Part shown: piece after piece, positions 1 to 6,722 of the stretch
Layout of the letters: each line of letters opens with the position of its first letter
Position numbering within the stretch: position 1 is the first letter of the stretch
From: an uncultured Bacilli bacterium
GTDB taxonomy: Bacteria; Bacillota_I; Bacilli_A; RF39; UBA660
Direction of reading: 5' to 3'
Length of the DNA: 10,224 nucleotides
Assembly: GCA_947591175.1 (NCBI GenBank)
Contig: CANQDB010000046.1
Location: 1 to 10,224, forward strand
Translations under genes and position numbers: made by a program
The notes under the pieces: generated by a model
Database searches by the model: none
Told to the model about the DNA's origin: nothing
Seen by the model: the letters and a program-made list of their open reading frames with translations, nothing else

Positions 1-123
1 ACTTGGCTATTAAATTGTATCATGTTTTTAGTTTCCGAACAAGTCTAATGGATATTCTAATGCAAATGCTATATCAAAAACTTGCCAAGACATTATATTA
101 TTAAAAATAAATAATGCAAACTT

Positions 124-168
124 AAACAAAAAGTGTCGACGAGAATTACTTGTCGACACTTTTTGTTT
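124..168. terminator. Long perfect hairpin, likely bidirectional terminator
   Basis: Bases 124-143 pair with 149-168 to give a 20-bp stem (one G-U pair near the loop) around the five-base loop AATTA. The stem core is GTGTCGAC/GTCGACAC, flanked by A-rich and T-rich arms, so a T-rich tract follows the GC-containing core on either strand. That fits a bidirectional rho-independent terminator. No gene end is visible immediately upstream within the window, so which transcript it ends is unknown. Confidence 0.7.
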
Positions 169-224
169 TATATAAAAAATTAAAATATTTGTTATAGATG
201 ATACGCATTACTTAACACACGTTA

Positions 225-239
225 TTATAGTTACTATAA
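225..239. repeat. Small palindrome upstream of first gene
   Basis: TTATAGT and ACTATAA are perfect inverted 7-base arms around a single central T. The site lies about 50 bases before the candidate -10 at 286-291, where an operator could sit. In DNA this AT-rich it may be chance, and no regulator is identified. Confidence 0.3.
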
Positions 240-282
240 AATGTACAAATGATTCAATACATGATAAAAAATGCTGTTTTTG

Positions 283-291
283 TGATATACT
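283..291 (+). promoter_or_regulatory. Candidate extended -10 promoter of the hypothetical gene
   Basis: TGATATACT matches an extended -10 element (TGn followed by TATACT at 286-291). No good -35 is seen 16-18 bases upstream, which an extended -10 can tolerate. The predicted start of transcription is near 298, only a few bases before the GGAGG ribosome binding site at 301-305. Confidence 0.45.
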
Positions 292-313
292 TATAACAAT
301 GGAGGTCTTGCAT

Positions 314-841
314 ATGACTAATGAAATTGATAATTCTACAAGTAAAATAGATGATAATAAAATTGAAAAAGAGAAAATTCCATTTAAATTAAAACAATTA
401 AAATTAGAACATTACTATTGGAACTCAGGTGATGTTGAAATAGGTATGCCAATAAAAACAAGTATTGAATTAAAGTATGAATATAATTTTGAAACTAAAA
501 AGTTAGATTGGAACGAAACTATATCGCATACATATATAAGTTTAGAAGATTATCGTAATAATACTACGTCAAGCCATACGGAAATTATGAAAGATACTAA
601 TATAATTAAAGAAATTGAAAAATACGATTTAAGAGATCTTAAAAATAATTATTTTACAGATAACACTATTGAAAAATTTACTCATTGGGAATTAAGTTAT
701 AATAACTATTTTAAAATATCTGGAACGTACGACCAAGAAATAGCAGAGTTTACAAAAATTAGTGAATTATTGGGATTTAAAAAAATAATTGAAGATGAAT
801 CGAAAAAATTTCAAGAAAGACTAGAACAATCACAATATTAA
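314..841 (+). CDS. Hypothetical protein, 175 aa
   Basis: I do not recognise this family. The frame is open from ATG 299, but GGAGG at 301-305 sits eight bases before ATG 314, so 314 is chosen as the start and the protein begins MTNEIDN. It has no signal peptide, membrane segment or cysteine. The first 25 residues are strongly charged (Asp, Lys, Glu, Asn) and probably disordered. The middle is rich in aromatic and beta-favouring residues (YYW, ELKYEYNFE). The last 30 residues look helical and end in a charged Lys/Glu/Gln stretch. A soluble cytoplasmic protein is likely. It is visibly more AT-rich and more Asn/Ile/Lys-rich than the xfp and cotJ genes, hinting at recent acquisition. It appears monocistronic, although no terminator is seen before the next gene. 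Confidence 0.7.
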   Translation: MTNEIDNSTSKIDDNKIEKEKIPFKLKQLKLEHYYWNSGDVEIGMPIKTSIELKYEYNFETKKLDWNETISHTYISLEDYRNNTTSSHTEIMKDTNIIKEIEKYDLRDLKNNYFTDNTIEKFTHWELSYNNYFKISGTYDQEIAEFTKISELLGFKKIIEDESKKFQERLEQSQY

Positions 842-862
842 TGAACATAAAATATGAAACTA

Positions 863-868
863 TATAAT
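863..868 (+). promoter_or_regulatory. Possible -10 box before the membrane-protein gene
   Basis: A perfect TATAAT lies about 50 bases before the GTG start at 920, but no convincing -35 is found at the right distance and the surroundings are almost entirely A and T. It is a weak call. Confidence 0.25.
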
Positions 869-919
869 CAAATTTAAATTACACAATATAAAATATATTT
901 AAAATAAGTGGTGAGAGAA

Positions 920-2554
920 GTGCGAAAATATAAAAAAGAAATAGTTATTATTTTTTTATTCAGCATCCTAGTTATGCTTCCATATTTTGTCTTGCCTTAC
1001 TGCCATGGCCACGATACTAGTTTTCACATTATTAATATAACAGCAATTGCTAAAAGCATCCACTTTCCCCAATTTTTAGTACAAATACCTCTGCCATTGA
1101 TTGGTAATAATTTTGGATATGGAACCCGTTTCTTTTATCCTCCAATTCCCCATTTAATGGCTGCATATCTAGCCCATATTTTCGGTAATAACGTTTTACT
1201 AGGAATGCGTCTTACTCAATTAATTACTTTATTTTGCTCTGGGCTAGGAGCTTTCTTTCTAATAGAAAAACTATTTGGCAATAAAAAGATTTCTTTATTT
1301 GCATCTTTTGCTTACATGGTAACTCCTTATCATTTATCCCAAATTTTTACCCGTGATGCTTTTTCCGAAATGTTCTTTACTGTTTCGGCACCTATTATTT
1401 TACTAGGACTACTATACCTAATAGAAGGTAATAAAAAATATTTTTATCTTTGTTTTGTTGGCGGTTACACTTTGGCAATTTTCTCACATATTGCAATGAG
1501 CATCTATTTTACGTTCCTAGTTTTACTTACTTTTTTCACAGTATATTACAAGAAAATTTTTACCAAAAAGAACATAATTCTATTATGCAAAGCCGCGGTA
1601 TTTATCCTTTTATTAACTGCTAGTTTCTGGCTTCCATTACTAGATTTAAAACTAAATGGTGACTATGGTGTCTTTATCCCATACCATATGGTTGGTAAAG
1701 GAACTCTAAAAAACAGTGCTTTATCCATTCACGAGTTATTCAATTTTACTAAAAATATGTCTTTTTCAAATATTCGATACTATAGTAATTCTTTCATTAT
1801 TATACTGAGTATTATCAGTCTTTATTATATTTTTAAAAATAAAATGTGGAAAGAAAAAAGCACTCAGTTCATTATTGTATTTGTAATTGTTTCTATGATC
1901 ATCGTGTCCAAACTATTTCCATGGTCTTATGTTCCGGATAGTTTAGCAGCCCTTCAGTTTCCGTTCCGACTCACAATTAATTTCTCTTTAGGAATGATTA
2001 TTTTATCCTGTATTTCTCTAACCAAATTAAAAACCAAAAAATATTTTACGTTGGGTATCGTTGTTTTATCTATTCTTTGTCTTGTTTCCTCTTATCGAGT
2101 TATTCACTACTACAGTCCAAGAGAAGTAAAAATAGAAGAGATTACTTATGATAAAGGCTTAGGAAATCAAAATGAATATTTACCTAGGAATACTCTTGAA
2201 AACCTGGATTATTTTAATAATCGCAGTCAAGATATTATTGTAACCGAAGGCCAAGGTACTATAAAAATAAATAGCAATGAGGTACCAAACTTAACATTTA
2301 CGGCCACTATTGAAGAACCGGTTGTTATTGAGTTACCGAGAATTTATTATTTTGGCTACAAATTATCTAACAATCAAGAAGAAATCGAATTACAAGAAAG
2401 TCAATATGGGTTTTTAGAGGCAAAACTAACAACTAGTGGAAAATATGAATTAACTTTTGCTAAAACACCACTTATGAAAAGTTCATTAATTGTTAGTATA
2501 GTCACTGCCATCTTTAGTGTAATATATCTTGTCAAGAAACCAAAGAAAGACTAA
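920..2554 (+). CDS. Polytopic membrane protein, PTPS-related / YfhO-like family
   Basis: A protein of about 544 residues, largely hydrophobic. Roughly ten or eleven membrane segments can be seen: about residues 8-27, 94-115, 128-140, 152-168, 176-207, 218-242, 291-305, 317-335, 352-368, 376-392 and a final one at 522-538. The first outer loop carries GHDTSFH (30-36) followed by FGYGTRFFYPP (65-75), the hallmark of membrane proteins annotated '6-pyruvoyl-tetrahydropterin synthase-related'; despite the name these are not enzymes of pterin synthesis. QFPFR (346-350) is a second conserved point. The architecture resembles GT-C glycosyltransferases and YfhO: many helices, an acidic residue (Asp32) in the first outer loop, and an extracytoplasmic beta-rich region (about 400-515). 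A role in modifying cell-surface polymers is inferred, not shown. GTG codons at 908 and 911 are in frame, but GGTGAG at 910-915 best serves GTG 920. Confidence 0.8.
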   Translation: MRKYKKEIVIIFLFSILVMLPYFVLPYCHGHDTSFHIINITAIAKSIHFPQFLVQIPLPLIGNNFGYGTRFFYPPIPHLMAAYLAHIFGNNVLLGMRLTQLITLFCSGLGAFFLIEKLFGNKKISLFASFAYMVTPYHLSQIFTRDAFSEMFFTVSAPIILLGLLYLIEGNKKYFYLCFVGGYTLAIFSHIAMSIYFTFLVLLTFFTVYYKKIFTKKNIILLCKAAVFILLLTASFWLPLLDLKLNGDYGVFIPYHMVGKGTLKNSALSIHELFNFTKNMSFSNIRYYSNSFIIILSIISLYYIFKNKMWKEKSTQFIIVFVIVSMIIVSKLFPWSYVPDSLAALQFPFRLTINFSLGMIILSCISLTKLKTKKYFTLGIVVLSILCLVSSYRVIHYYSPREVKIEEITYDKGLGNQNEYLPRNTLENLDYFNNRSQDIIVTEGQGTIKINSNEVPNLTFTATIEEPVVIELPRIYYFGYKLSNNQEEIELQESQYGFLEAKLTTSGKYELTFAKTPLMKSSLIVSIVTAIFSVIYLVKKPKKD

Positions 2555-2565
2555 TTTTAATAAGA

Positions 2566-2617
2566 AGAGTGATATTTGAAGTTTCAAACTTGATCTACTT
2601 CGCATTTCATTCTTTTT
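2566..2617 (+). terminator. Imperfect rho-independent terminator
   Basis: AGAGTGATAT (2566-2575) pairs with ATTTCATTCT (2604-2613), with one mismatch and one G-U pair. Inside it GAAGT (2578-2582) pairs with ACTTC (2597-2601). A T-rich run (TTTTTCTT) follows at once. It lies just after the TAA of the membrane-protein gene and before the xfp promoter, separating the two transcription units. Confidence 0.6.
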
Positions 2618-2654
2618 CTTTGTTTTTAATTTACAACAACTTGAACTTATTTAA

Positions 2655-2683
2655 TTGAGATTACTGAAAACCTATTATATAAT
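2655..2683 (+). promoter_or_regulatory. Strong SigA-type promoter of xfp
   Basis: TTGAGA at 2655-2660 and a perfect TATAAT at 2678-2683 are separated by exactly 17 bases. Transcription should begin near 2690, immediately before the ribosome binding site AGGAGAG (from 2691), giving a leader of only about 14 bases. This is the best promoter match in the window and predicts high constitutive expression. Confidence 0.85.
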
Positions 2684-2703
2684 AGTGTAGAGGAGAGATA
2701 ACA

Positions 2704-5082
2704 ATGGAAGAACAAGCTTTAACTGAAGAAGAATTAGAAAAAATAGATAAGTATTTTAGAGCAGCCAACTATCTATCTGCTGGACAACTTTATTTAATAA
2801 ATAATCCTCTTTTAAGAGAACCTTTAAAACGAAGTGATATAAAAAGAAATATCGTCGGTCATTGGGGAACTGTACCAGGGCAAAACTTTATCTATGTGCA
2901 CCTAAATAGAATTATAAAGAAATACGATTTAAATATGATTTATATATCAGGACCGGGTCATGGTGGTAATGCTCTTATTGCTAACACATACTTAGAAGGA
3001 AGCTATAGTGAAGTGTATCCTAATATTACGGAAGATGCGGAAGGAATGCAAAAGCTTTTTAAACAGTTTTCATTCCCAGGCGGAGTTTCAAGTCATGTTG
3101 CTCCTGAAACACCAGGATCTATCCATGAAGGTGGGGAACTTGGCTACAGTTTAGCCCACGCTTTTGGAGCTGTTTTAGATAATCCTGATTTAATTGCCAC
3201 TTGTGTAGTAGGGGATGGGGAAGCTGAAACAGGACCACTTGCCACTAGTTGGCACTACAATAAATTTTTAAATCCCAAAACCGATGGGGCTATTATTCCA
3301 ATTCTACATCTAAATGGCTATAAGATTGCAAATCCCACAGTTTTAGCTCGAATTCCTGAAGAAGAGTTACTTTCTTATTTTAAGGGATGTGGCTTTAACC
3401 CTTATGTAGTTGAGGGTACCGATCCTAAAACTTTACATCAAACAATGGCTAAAACTTTAGATTGCGTCGTTTCCCAAATTAAAAAGATCCAAACTGAGGC
3501 TCGTAATAATAATCAAACTGAACGTCCTATTTGGCCGATGATTATTCTAAAGACTCCGAAAGGTTGGACAGGTCCTAAAATAGTCGCAGGAAAGCAAATC
3601 GAAAATACCTTTAGGGCTCATCAAGTGCCGATTGTTATTTCGGAAAATTCCGAGGAAAATTTAAAGATACTTGAGGAATGGTTAAGAAGTTATCATCCTG
3701 AAGAGTTATTCGATGAAAGTGGGACTTTATTACCTGAACTAAAAGCTCTTGCTCCTGTTGGTGAAAAAAGAATGGGTTCGAACCCTCATGCCAATGGTGG
3801 TAAACTTCTAGAAGAATTACGTACGCCGGACTTTAAAGATTATGGTGTTAAAGTAGATTATCCAGGAAGTACAATAGCTCAAGATATGCAAGAATTGGGT
3901 AAATATGTAAGAGATGTTATCAAATTGAACGAAGATATGCGAAATTTCCGTGTCTTTGGTCCTGATGAAGCTTTATCAAATCGCCTAAACTACATGTTTG
4001 AAGGAACTTCTAGACAATTTAATGGCATCACTTATCCAAATGATGAATTCTTAAATAATGATGGACGTGTACTTGATTCTTACTTATCGGAGCATGCTTG
4101 TGAAGGTTGGCTCGAAGGATACCTTTTAACTGGACGTCACGGCTTCTTTCATACATACGAAGCTTTCTCAAGAATTATCGACTCGATGACAAGTCAACAT
4201 GCTAAATGGTTAAAAGTTACTAAAGAATTATCTTGGCGTGCTCCAATTGCCTCTTTAAATTACGTTTTATCAAGTCACATCTGGCAACAAGATCACAATG
4301 GTTATACGCATCAAGATCCCGGTTTCTTATCACATTTAGTTACCAAGAAAGCGGACATTGTTAGAATGTACTTGCCGCCTGATGCAAATTGCTTATTATC
4401 TTGTTTCGACCACTGTATCAAGAGTAAAAATTATATTAACGTAATTGTGGCTAGTAAGCATCCAAGACCCCAGTGGTTAACGATGGAACAAGCGGTCAAA
4501 CATTGCACGGAAGGAATAGGTATTTGGGATTGGGCCAGTAATGATCAAAATGCTGAACCTGATATTGTCATGGCTTGCTGTGGAGATACACCAACTTTAG
4601 AGACTTTAGCTGCCGTCACGATTTTACGAAAAAACTTCAGTGAAATAAAAATTAGAGTAGTAAACGTCGTCGATTTAATGCGTTTGCAGTCTAACTTAGA
4701 ACATCCACATGGACTAAATGATGACGATTACGATTTGATTTTTACTAAAGATAAACCGATTATTTTTGCTTTCCACGGCTATCCATCGTTAATTCATCAA
4801 CTAACTTACAAACGTCATAATAACAATTTGCACGTTCATGGTTACAAAGAAGAAGGAACGATTACCACACCTTTCGATATGCGTGTTCAAAACGAATTAG
4901 ACCGTTTCCATTTAGTGATGGATGCCTTAAAATATTTACCACAATTAGGAAATCGAAGTAGTCAATTAAATCAGTGGTGTAAAGATAAATTAATAGAACA
5001 TAAAGAATACATTCAAGAATATGGTGACGATTTAGAAGAAATTAAAAATTGGTCATGGCACCAAGAGATGTCTAATAATTAA
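2704..5082 (+). CDS. xfp: Phosphoketolase (xylulose-5-phosphate / fructose-6-phosphate)
   Basis: A thiamine-diphosphate enzyme that splits xylulose 5-phosphate (and often fructose 6-phosphate) with inorganic phosphate into acetyl phosphate plus glyceraldehyde 3-phosphate (or erythrose 4-phosphate). It is cytoplasmic and central to heterofermentative sugar use. The 792 residues match the usual family length of about 790-830. Family motifs appear in order: GPGHGG (83-88), SHVAPETPGSIHEGGELGY (130-148), the ThDP/Mg motif GDGEAETGP (170-178) with its trailing Asn (LHLNG, N204), FGPDE (419-423), HTYEAF (484-489) whose Glu487 is the conserved cofactor-activating glutamate, and QDHNGYTHQDPGF (530-542). 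Nothing is missing or broken. ATG 2704 has AGGAGAG about seven bases upstream. It is followed after about 30 bases by the Nudix gene, probably on the same transcript. Whether xylulose 5-phosphate or fructose 6-phosphate is preferred cannot be read from sequence alone. Confidence 0.97.
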   Translation: MEEQALTEEELEKIDKYFRAANYLSAGQLYLINNPLLREPLKRSDIKRNIVGHWGTVPGQNFIYVHLNRIIKKYDLNMIYISGPGHGGNALIANTYLEGSYSEVYPNITEDAEGMQKLFKQFSFPGGVSSHVAPETPGSIHEGGELGYSLAHAFGAVLDNPDLIATCVVGDGEAETGPLATSWHYNKFLNPKTDGAIIPILHLNGYKIANPTVLARIPEEELLSYFKGCGFNPYVVEGTDPKTLHQTMAKTLDCVVSQIKKIQTEARNNNQTERPIWPMIILKTPKGWTGPKIVAGKQIENTFRAHQVPIVISENSEENLKILEEWLRSYHPEELFDESGTLLPELKALAPVGEKRMGSNPHANGGKLLEELRTPDFKDYGVKVDYPGSTIAQDMQELGKYVRDVIKLNEDMRNFRVFGPDEALSNRLNYMFEGTSRQFNGITYPNDEFLNNDGRVLDSYLSEHACEGWLEGYLLTGRHGFFHTYEAFSRIIDSMTSQHAKWLKVTKELSWRAPIASLNYVLSSHIWQQDHNGYTHQDPGFLSHLVTKKADIVRMYLPPDANCLLSCFDHCIKSKNYINVIVASKHPRPQWLTMEQAVKHCTEGIGIWDWASNDQNAEPDIVMACCGDTPTLETLAAVTILRKNFSEIKIRVVNVVDLMRLQSNLEHPHGLNDDDYDLIFTKDKPIIFAFHGYPSLIHQLTYKRHNNNLHVHGYKEEGTITTPFDMRVQNELDRFHLVMDALKYLPQLGNRSSQLNQWCKDKLIEHKEYIQEYGDDLEEIKNWSWHQEMSNN

Positions 5083-5113
5083 CAAGTGTTAAACGAAGTT
5101 AGGGGGAATGAAT

Positions 5114-5500
5114 ATGGTTACAGTAGTTGCAGCACTTATTGAAAAAGAAGGAAAAGTTTTACTTGCCAGGCGAAATGATGGCAATGAAAAAGTAATTGGA
5201 AAATGGGAGTTTCCAGGAGGTAAAGCTGAACCAGGTGAAACGGAAGAAGAAACTGTCGAACGTGAAGTTCAAGAAGAATTGAGTCTTCAAGTAAAAGCCA
5301 AGGAATATATTGGCAATAGTGTTTACAAGTATCCTAATAGAGTAGTGAATTTAAAGTTATATCGCTGTGAATATTTAGCGGGAACGATTCATTTAGAAGC
5401 TCACTCTGAATATCGCTGGGTTACCAAAAATGCTTTGACGGATTATGACTTAGTACCTGCGGATATTCCTCTTGCCCAAAAGGTCAAACAAATAGCTTAA
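5114..5500 (+). CDS. Nudix hydrolase, MutT / 8-oxo-dGTP diphosphatase-like
   Basis: A 128-residue single-domain Nudix protein of MutT size, likely removing oxidised nucleotides such as 8-oxo-dGTP by cleaving them to the monophosphate and pyrophosphate. The start resembles MutT (MVTVVAALIE...GKVLLARR), with GKWEFPGGK at 29-37. The Nudix box runs 36-58: Gly36, Glu42, Arg50-Glu51, Glu54-Glu55, so the metal-binding REVQEE core is intact. The usual Gly near the end of the box is Ser57, a variation the family tolerates. ATG 5108 is also in frame, but AGGGGG at 5101-5106 is one base from it and seven bases from ATG 5114, so 5114 is preferred. It lies 31 bases after xfp with no terminator between, suggesting co-transcription. 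Exact substrate is not provable; other (deoxy)nucleotides are possible. Confidence 0.9.
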   Translation: MVTVVAALIEKEGKVLLARRNDGNEKVIGKWEFPGGKAEPGETEEETVEREVQEELSLQVKAKEYIGNSVYKYPNRVVNLKLYRCEYLAGTIHLEAHSEYRWVTKNALTDYDLVPADIPLAQKVKQIA

Positions 5501-5526
5501 AAAAGATACAAGTAAAATTTAATTCA

Positions 5527-5535
5527 TGGTATAAT
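5527..5535 (+). promoter_or_regulatory. Extended -10 promoter before the AAA+ gene
   Basis: TGG followed by perfect TATAAT (5530-5535) forms an extended -10. No clear TTGACA-like -35 lies upstream. Transcription would start near 5542, before the AAGGTGA ribosome binding site at about 5553-5559. This suggests the AAA+ gene can be transcribed independently of xfp and the Nudix gene. Confidence 0.55.
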
Positions 5536-5565
5536 AAAAAATAGAGGATAAGAAGGTGAAATTTC

Positions 5566-6642
5566 ATGAACGATAAAGAAATTATAAATATCGACTCTCT
5601 TATGCAAGGACAAAGTAATAATGCACCTCAAGAAGTAACTAACAATCCTACTACGGAACAAACCGAGGTTCTTATTCCTGAAGTTAAAGAAGACGATAGT
5701 AAATCTTATATTAGACAAGATGCCTTTGGTAACAATACTTACAGTATGATCGAACGTTATGGTGAAAACTACTGTGAAAAAGAGTATATAACCAACCCTG
5801 CTATAGGTCGTGATGAAGAGATCAAAGAATTAATGCTCGTTTTGTTAACTCCTGAAAAGTCTGCCATTTTAATTGGTAAACCTGGTATTGGTAAAACTAG
5901 TATTGTCGAAGGACTTGCTTACTTAATTCAAAAAAACGAAGTACCAGATGCCTTAAAAGGCTACTCGATTATCAATATTAAGACACCATCTTTATTAGGA
6001 ACAATGCCTAATGGTGAATCACGCATTCAAAACTTAATCGATGAACTAAAACAAATGGAAAAAGTTATTCTTTTTATCGATGAGATTCATATGTTAATTG
6101 GTGCCACGGACGAGTCATCTTTAGACTTTGCCAACATCTTTAAGGAAGGCCTAGGTCGTGGTAGTATCAAGGTAGTAGGAGCCACGACAACCGAAGAATA
6201 CGAACGATACATCTTAAGAGATAAAGCCTTTACAAGACGTTTCCAAAAAATTGAAGTTGCCGAGCCGACACGTGAACAGACGATTGAAATATTACAAGGA
6301 ACACTTCCTAAAATCGAACATCAAACTGGTAGAAAACTTAAATACTCTGCTTTTAAACAAGGCCAAATCATGAGCTTCATCGTCGATTTAACAACAGAAC
6401 CAAGACGCCGTTTTGGAACATCATCTCGTTACCCCGATGTAGCGTTAACTCTTTTAAAACAAGCTTTCTCTTATGCTGTTTTTAATAACAGAGAAGAAGT
6501 AAATATCTACGATGTTCGCTCAGCGATTAGAGATACCAAAAATGTCTACGATAAAGTAATTGCTTCCGAGTTAGTTAGGTTCGATACAATGTTTAAAGAT
6601 TTAATGGAAGAAGAAAAGGAACAAGGTTATCAAGAATCTTAG
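5566..6642 (+). CDS. Single-module Clp (ClpA/B/C D1)-like AAA+ ATPase
   Basis: A cytoplasmic ATPase of 358 residues resembling only the first AAA+ module of ClpA/ClpB/ClpC. Residues 1-55 are polar and low-complexity, with no Clp N-domain. The module starts at NPAIGRDEEI (77-86), with Walker A GKPGIGKT (104-111), Walker B ILFIDE (168-173), sensor 1 GATTTEEY (205-212) and the arginine-finger region DKAFTRRFQ (219-227, Arg224/225). SSRYPDVALTLLKQA (286-300) replaces the usual RxLPDKAIDLLDEA helix. There is no second AAA+ module and no ClpP-binding loop. The pore-loop motif KYRG of threading Clp proteins reads MPNG (147-150), so the aromatic threading residue is absent. It may remodel or regulate a partner rather than unfold substrates. 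It lies just before the cotJ genes, but a terminator-like hairpin separates them, so a sporulation role is only a guess. The ATG follows AAGGTGA. Confidence 0.85.
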   Translation: MNDKEIINIDSLMQGQSNNAPQEVTNNPTTEQTEVLIPEVKEDDSKSYIRQDAFGNNTYSMIERYGENYCEKEYITNPAIGRDEEIKELMLVLLTPEKSAILIGKPGIGKTSIVEGLAYLIQKNEVPDALKGYSIINIKTPSLLGTMPNGESRIQNLIDELKQMEKVILFIDEIHMLIGATDESSLDFANIFKEGLGRGSIKVVGATTTEEYERYILRDKAFTRRFQKIEVAEPTREQTIEILQGTLPKIEHQTGRKLKYSAFKQGQIMSFIVDLTTEPRRRFGTSSRYPDVALTLLKQAFSYAVFNNREEVNIYDVRSAIRDTKNVYDKVIASELVRFDTMFKDLMEEEKEQGYQES

Positions 6643-6653
6643 TTCTTTTTTTT
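6614..6653 (+). terminator. Possible terminator at the end of the AAA+ gene
   Basis: AAAAGGAAC (6614-6622) can pair with GTTCTTTTT (6642-6650) with one G-U pair, around a 19-base loop, and the descending arm runs into eight consecutive T (6646-6653). The hairpin overlaps the last codons and the TAG. A smaller AAGAA/TTCTT alternative sits inside it. The long loop lowers confidence. Confidence 0.45.
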
Positions 6654-6673
6654 ACACTTTTAGGTATATGTCC

Positions 6674-6701
6674 ATACCAACTCTAGGCAAGTACATAGAA
6701 T
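6674..6701 (+). promoter_or_regulatory. Candidate SigE-type sporulation promoter of the cotJ operon
   Basis: CATAGAAT at 6694-6701 matches seven of eight positions of the SigE -10 consensus CATACAnT/CATACAAT, and ATA at 6674-6676 lies 17 bases upstream, as in the SigE -35. No SigA-like pair is seen here. In Bacillus subtilis the cotJ operon is transcribed by SigE in the mother cell, so site and gene content agree. The predicted start near 6708 is a few bases before the AAGGAGG at 6711-6717. Confidence 0.55.
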
Positions 6702-6722
6702 AAGGTGTAAAAGGAGGAAATT

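Larger units (their letters stand above)
1..298. other. AT-rich non-coding left edge
   Basis: No gene could be supported here. Short open stretches exist (for example one in frame 3 from base 3 to a TAA at 102-104, about 33 codons), but none has a recognisable family, a start or a ribosome binding site. One could be the tail of an upstream gene or a decayed element. The supported contents are the hairpin at 124-168, a small palindrome at 225-239 and a -10-like site just before the first gene, each listed separately. Confidence 0.6.

Noticed and set aside
1..104. Possible tail of an upstream coding gene or transposase remnant
   Set aside because: Short open stretches exist in all frames, but none is long enough or recognisable enough to name.
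124..168. Hairpin considered as an insertion-sequence end or half of a CRISPR repeat
   Set aside because: It occurs once, no second copy or transposase is seen, and its T-rich flank fits a terminator better.
5524..5718. Reverse-strand 64-residue open frame
   Set aside because: It overlaps the promoter and start of the well-supported AAA+ gene, has no ribosome binding site or family resemblance, and its Phe/Ile-rich composition is that of an antisense shadow.
6650..6712. Inverted repeat TTTTACAC / GTGTAAAA spanning the cotJ leader, considered as a riboswitch or attenuator
   Set aside because: Only eight AT-rich pairs with a 47-base loop. If the SigE-like promoter is right, the left arm is not transcribed with the operon.
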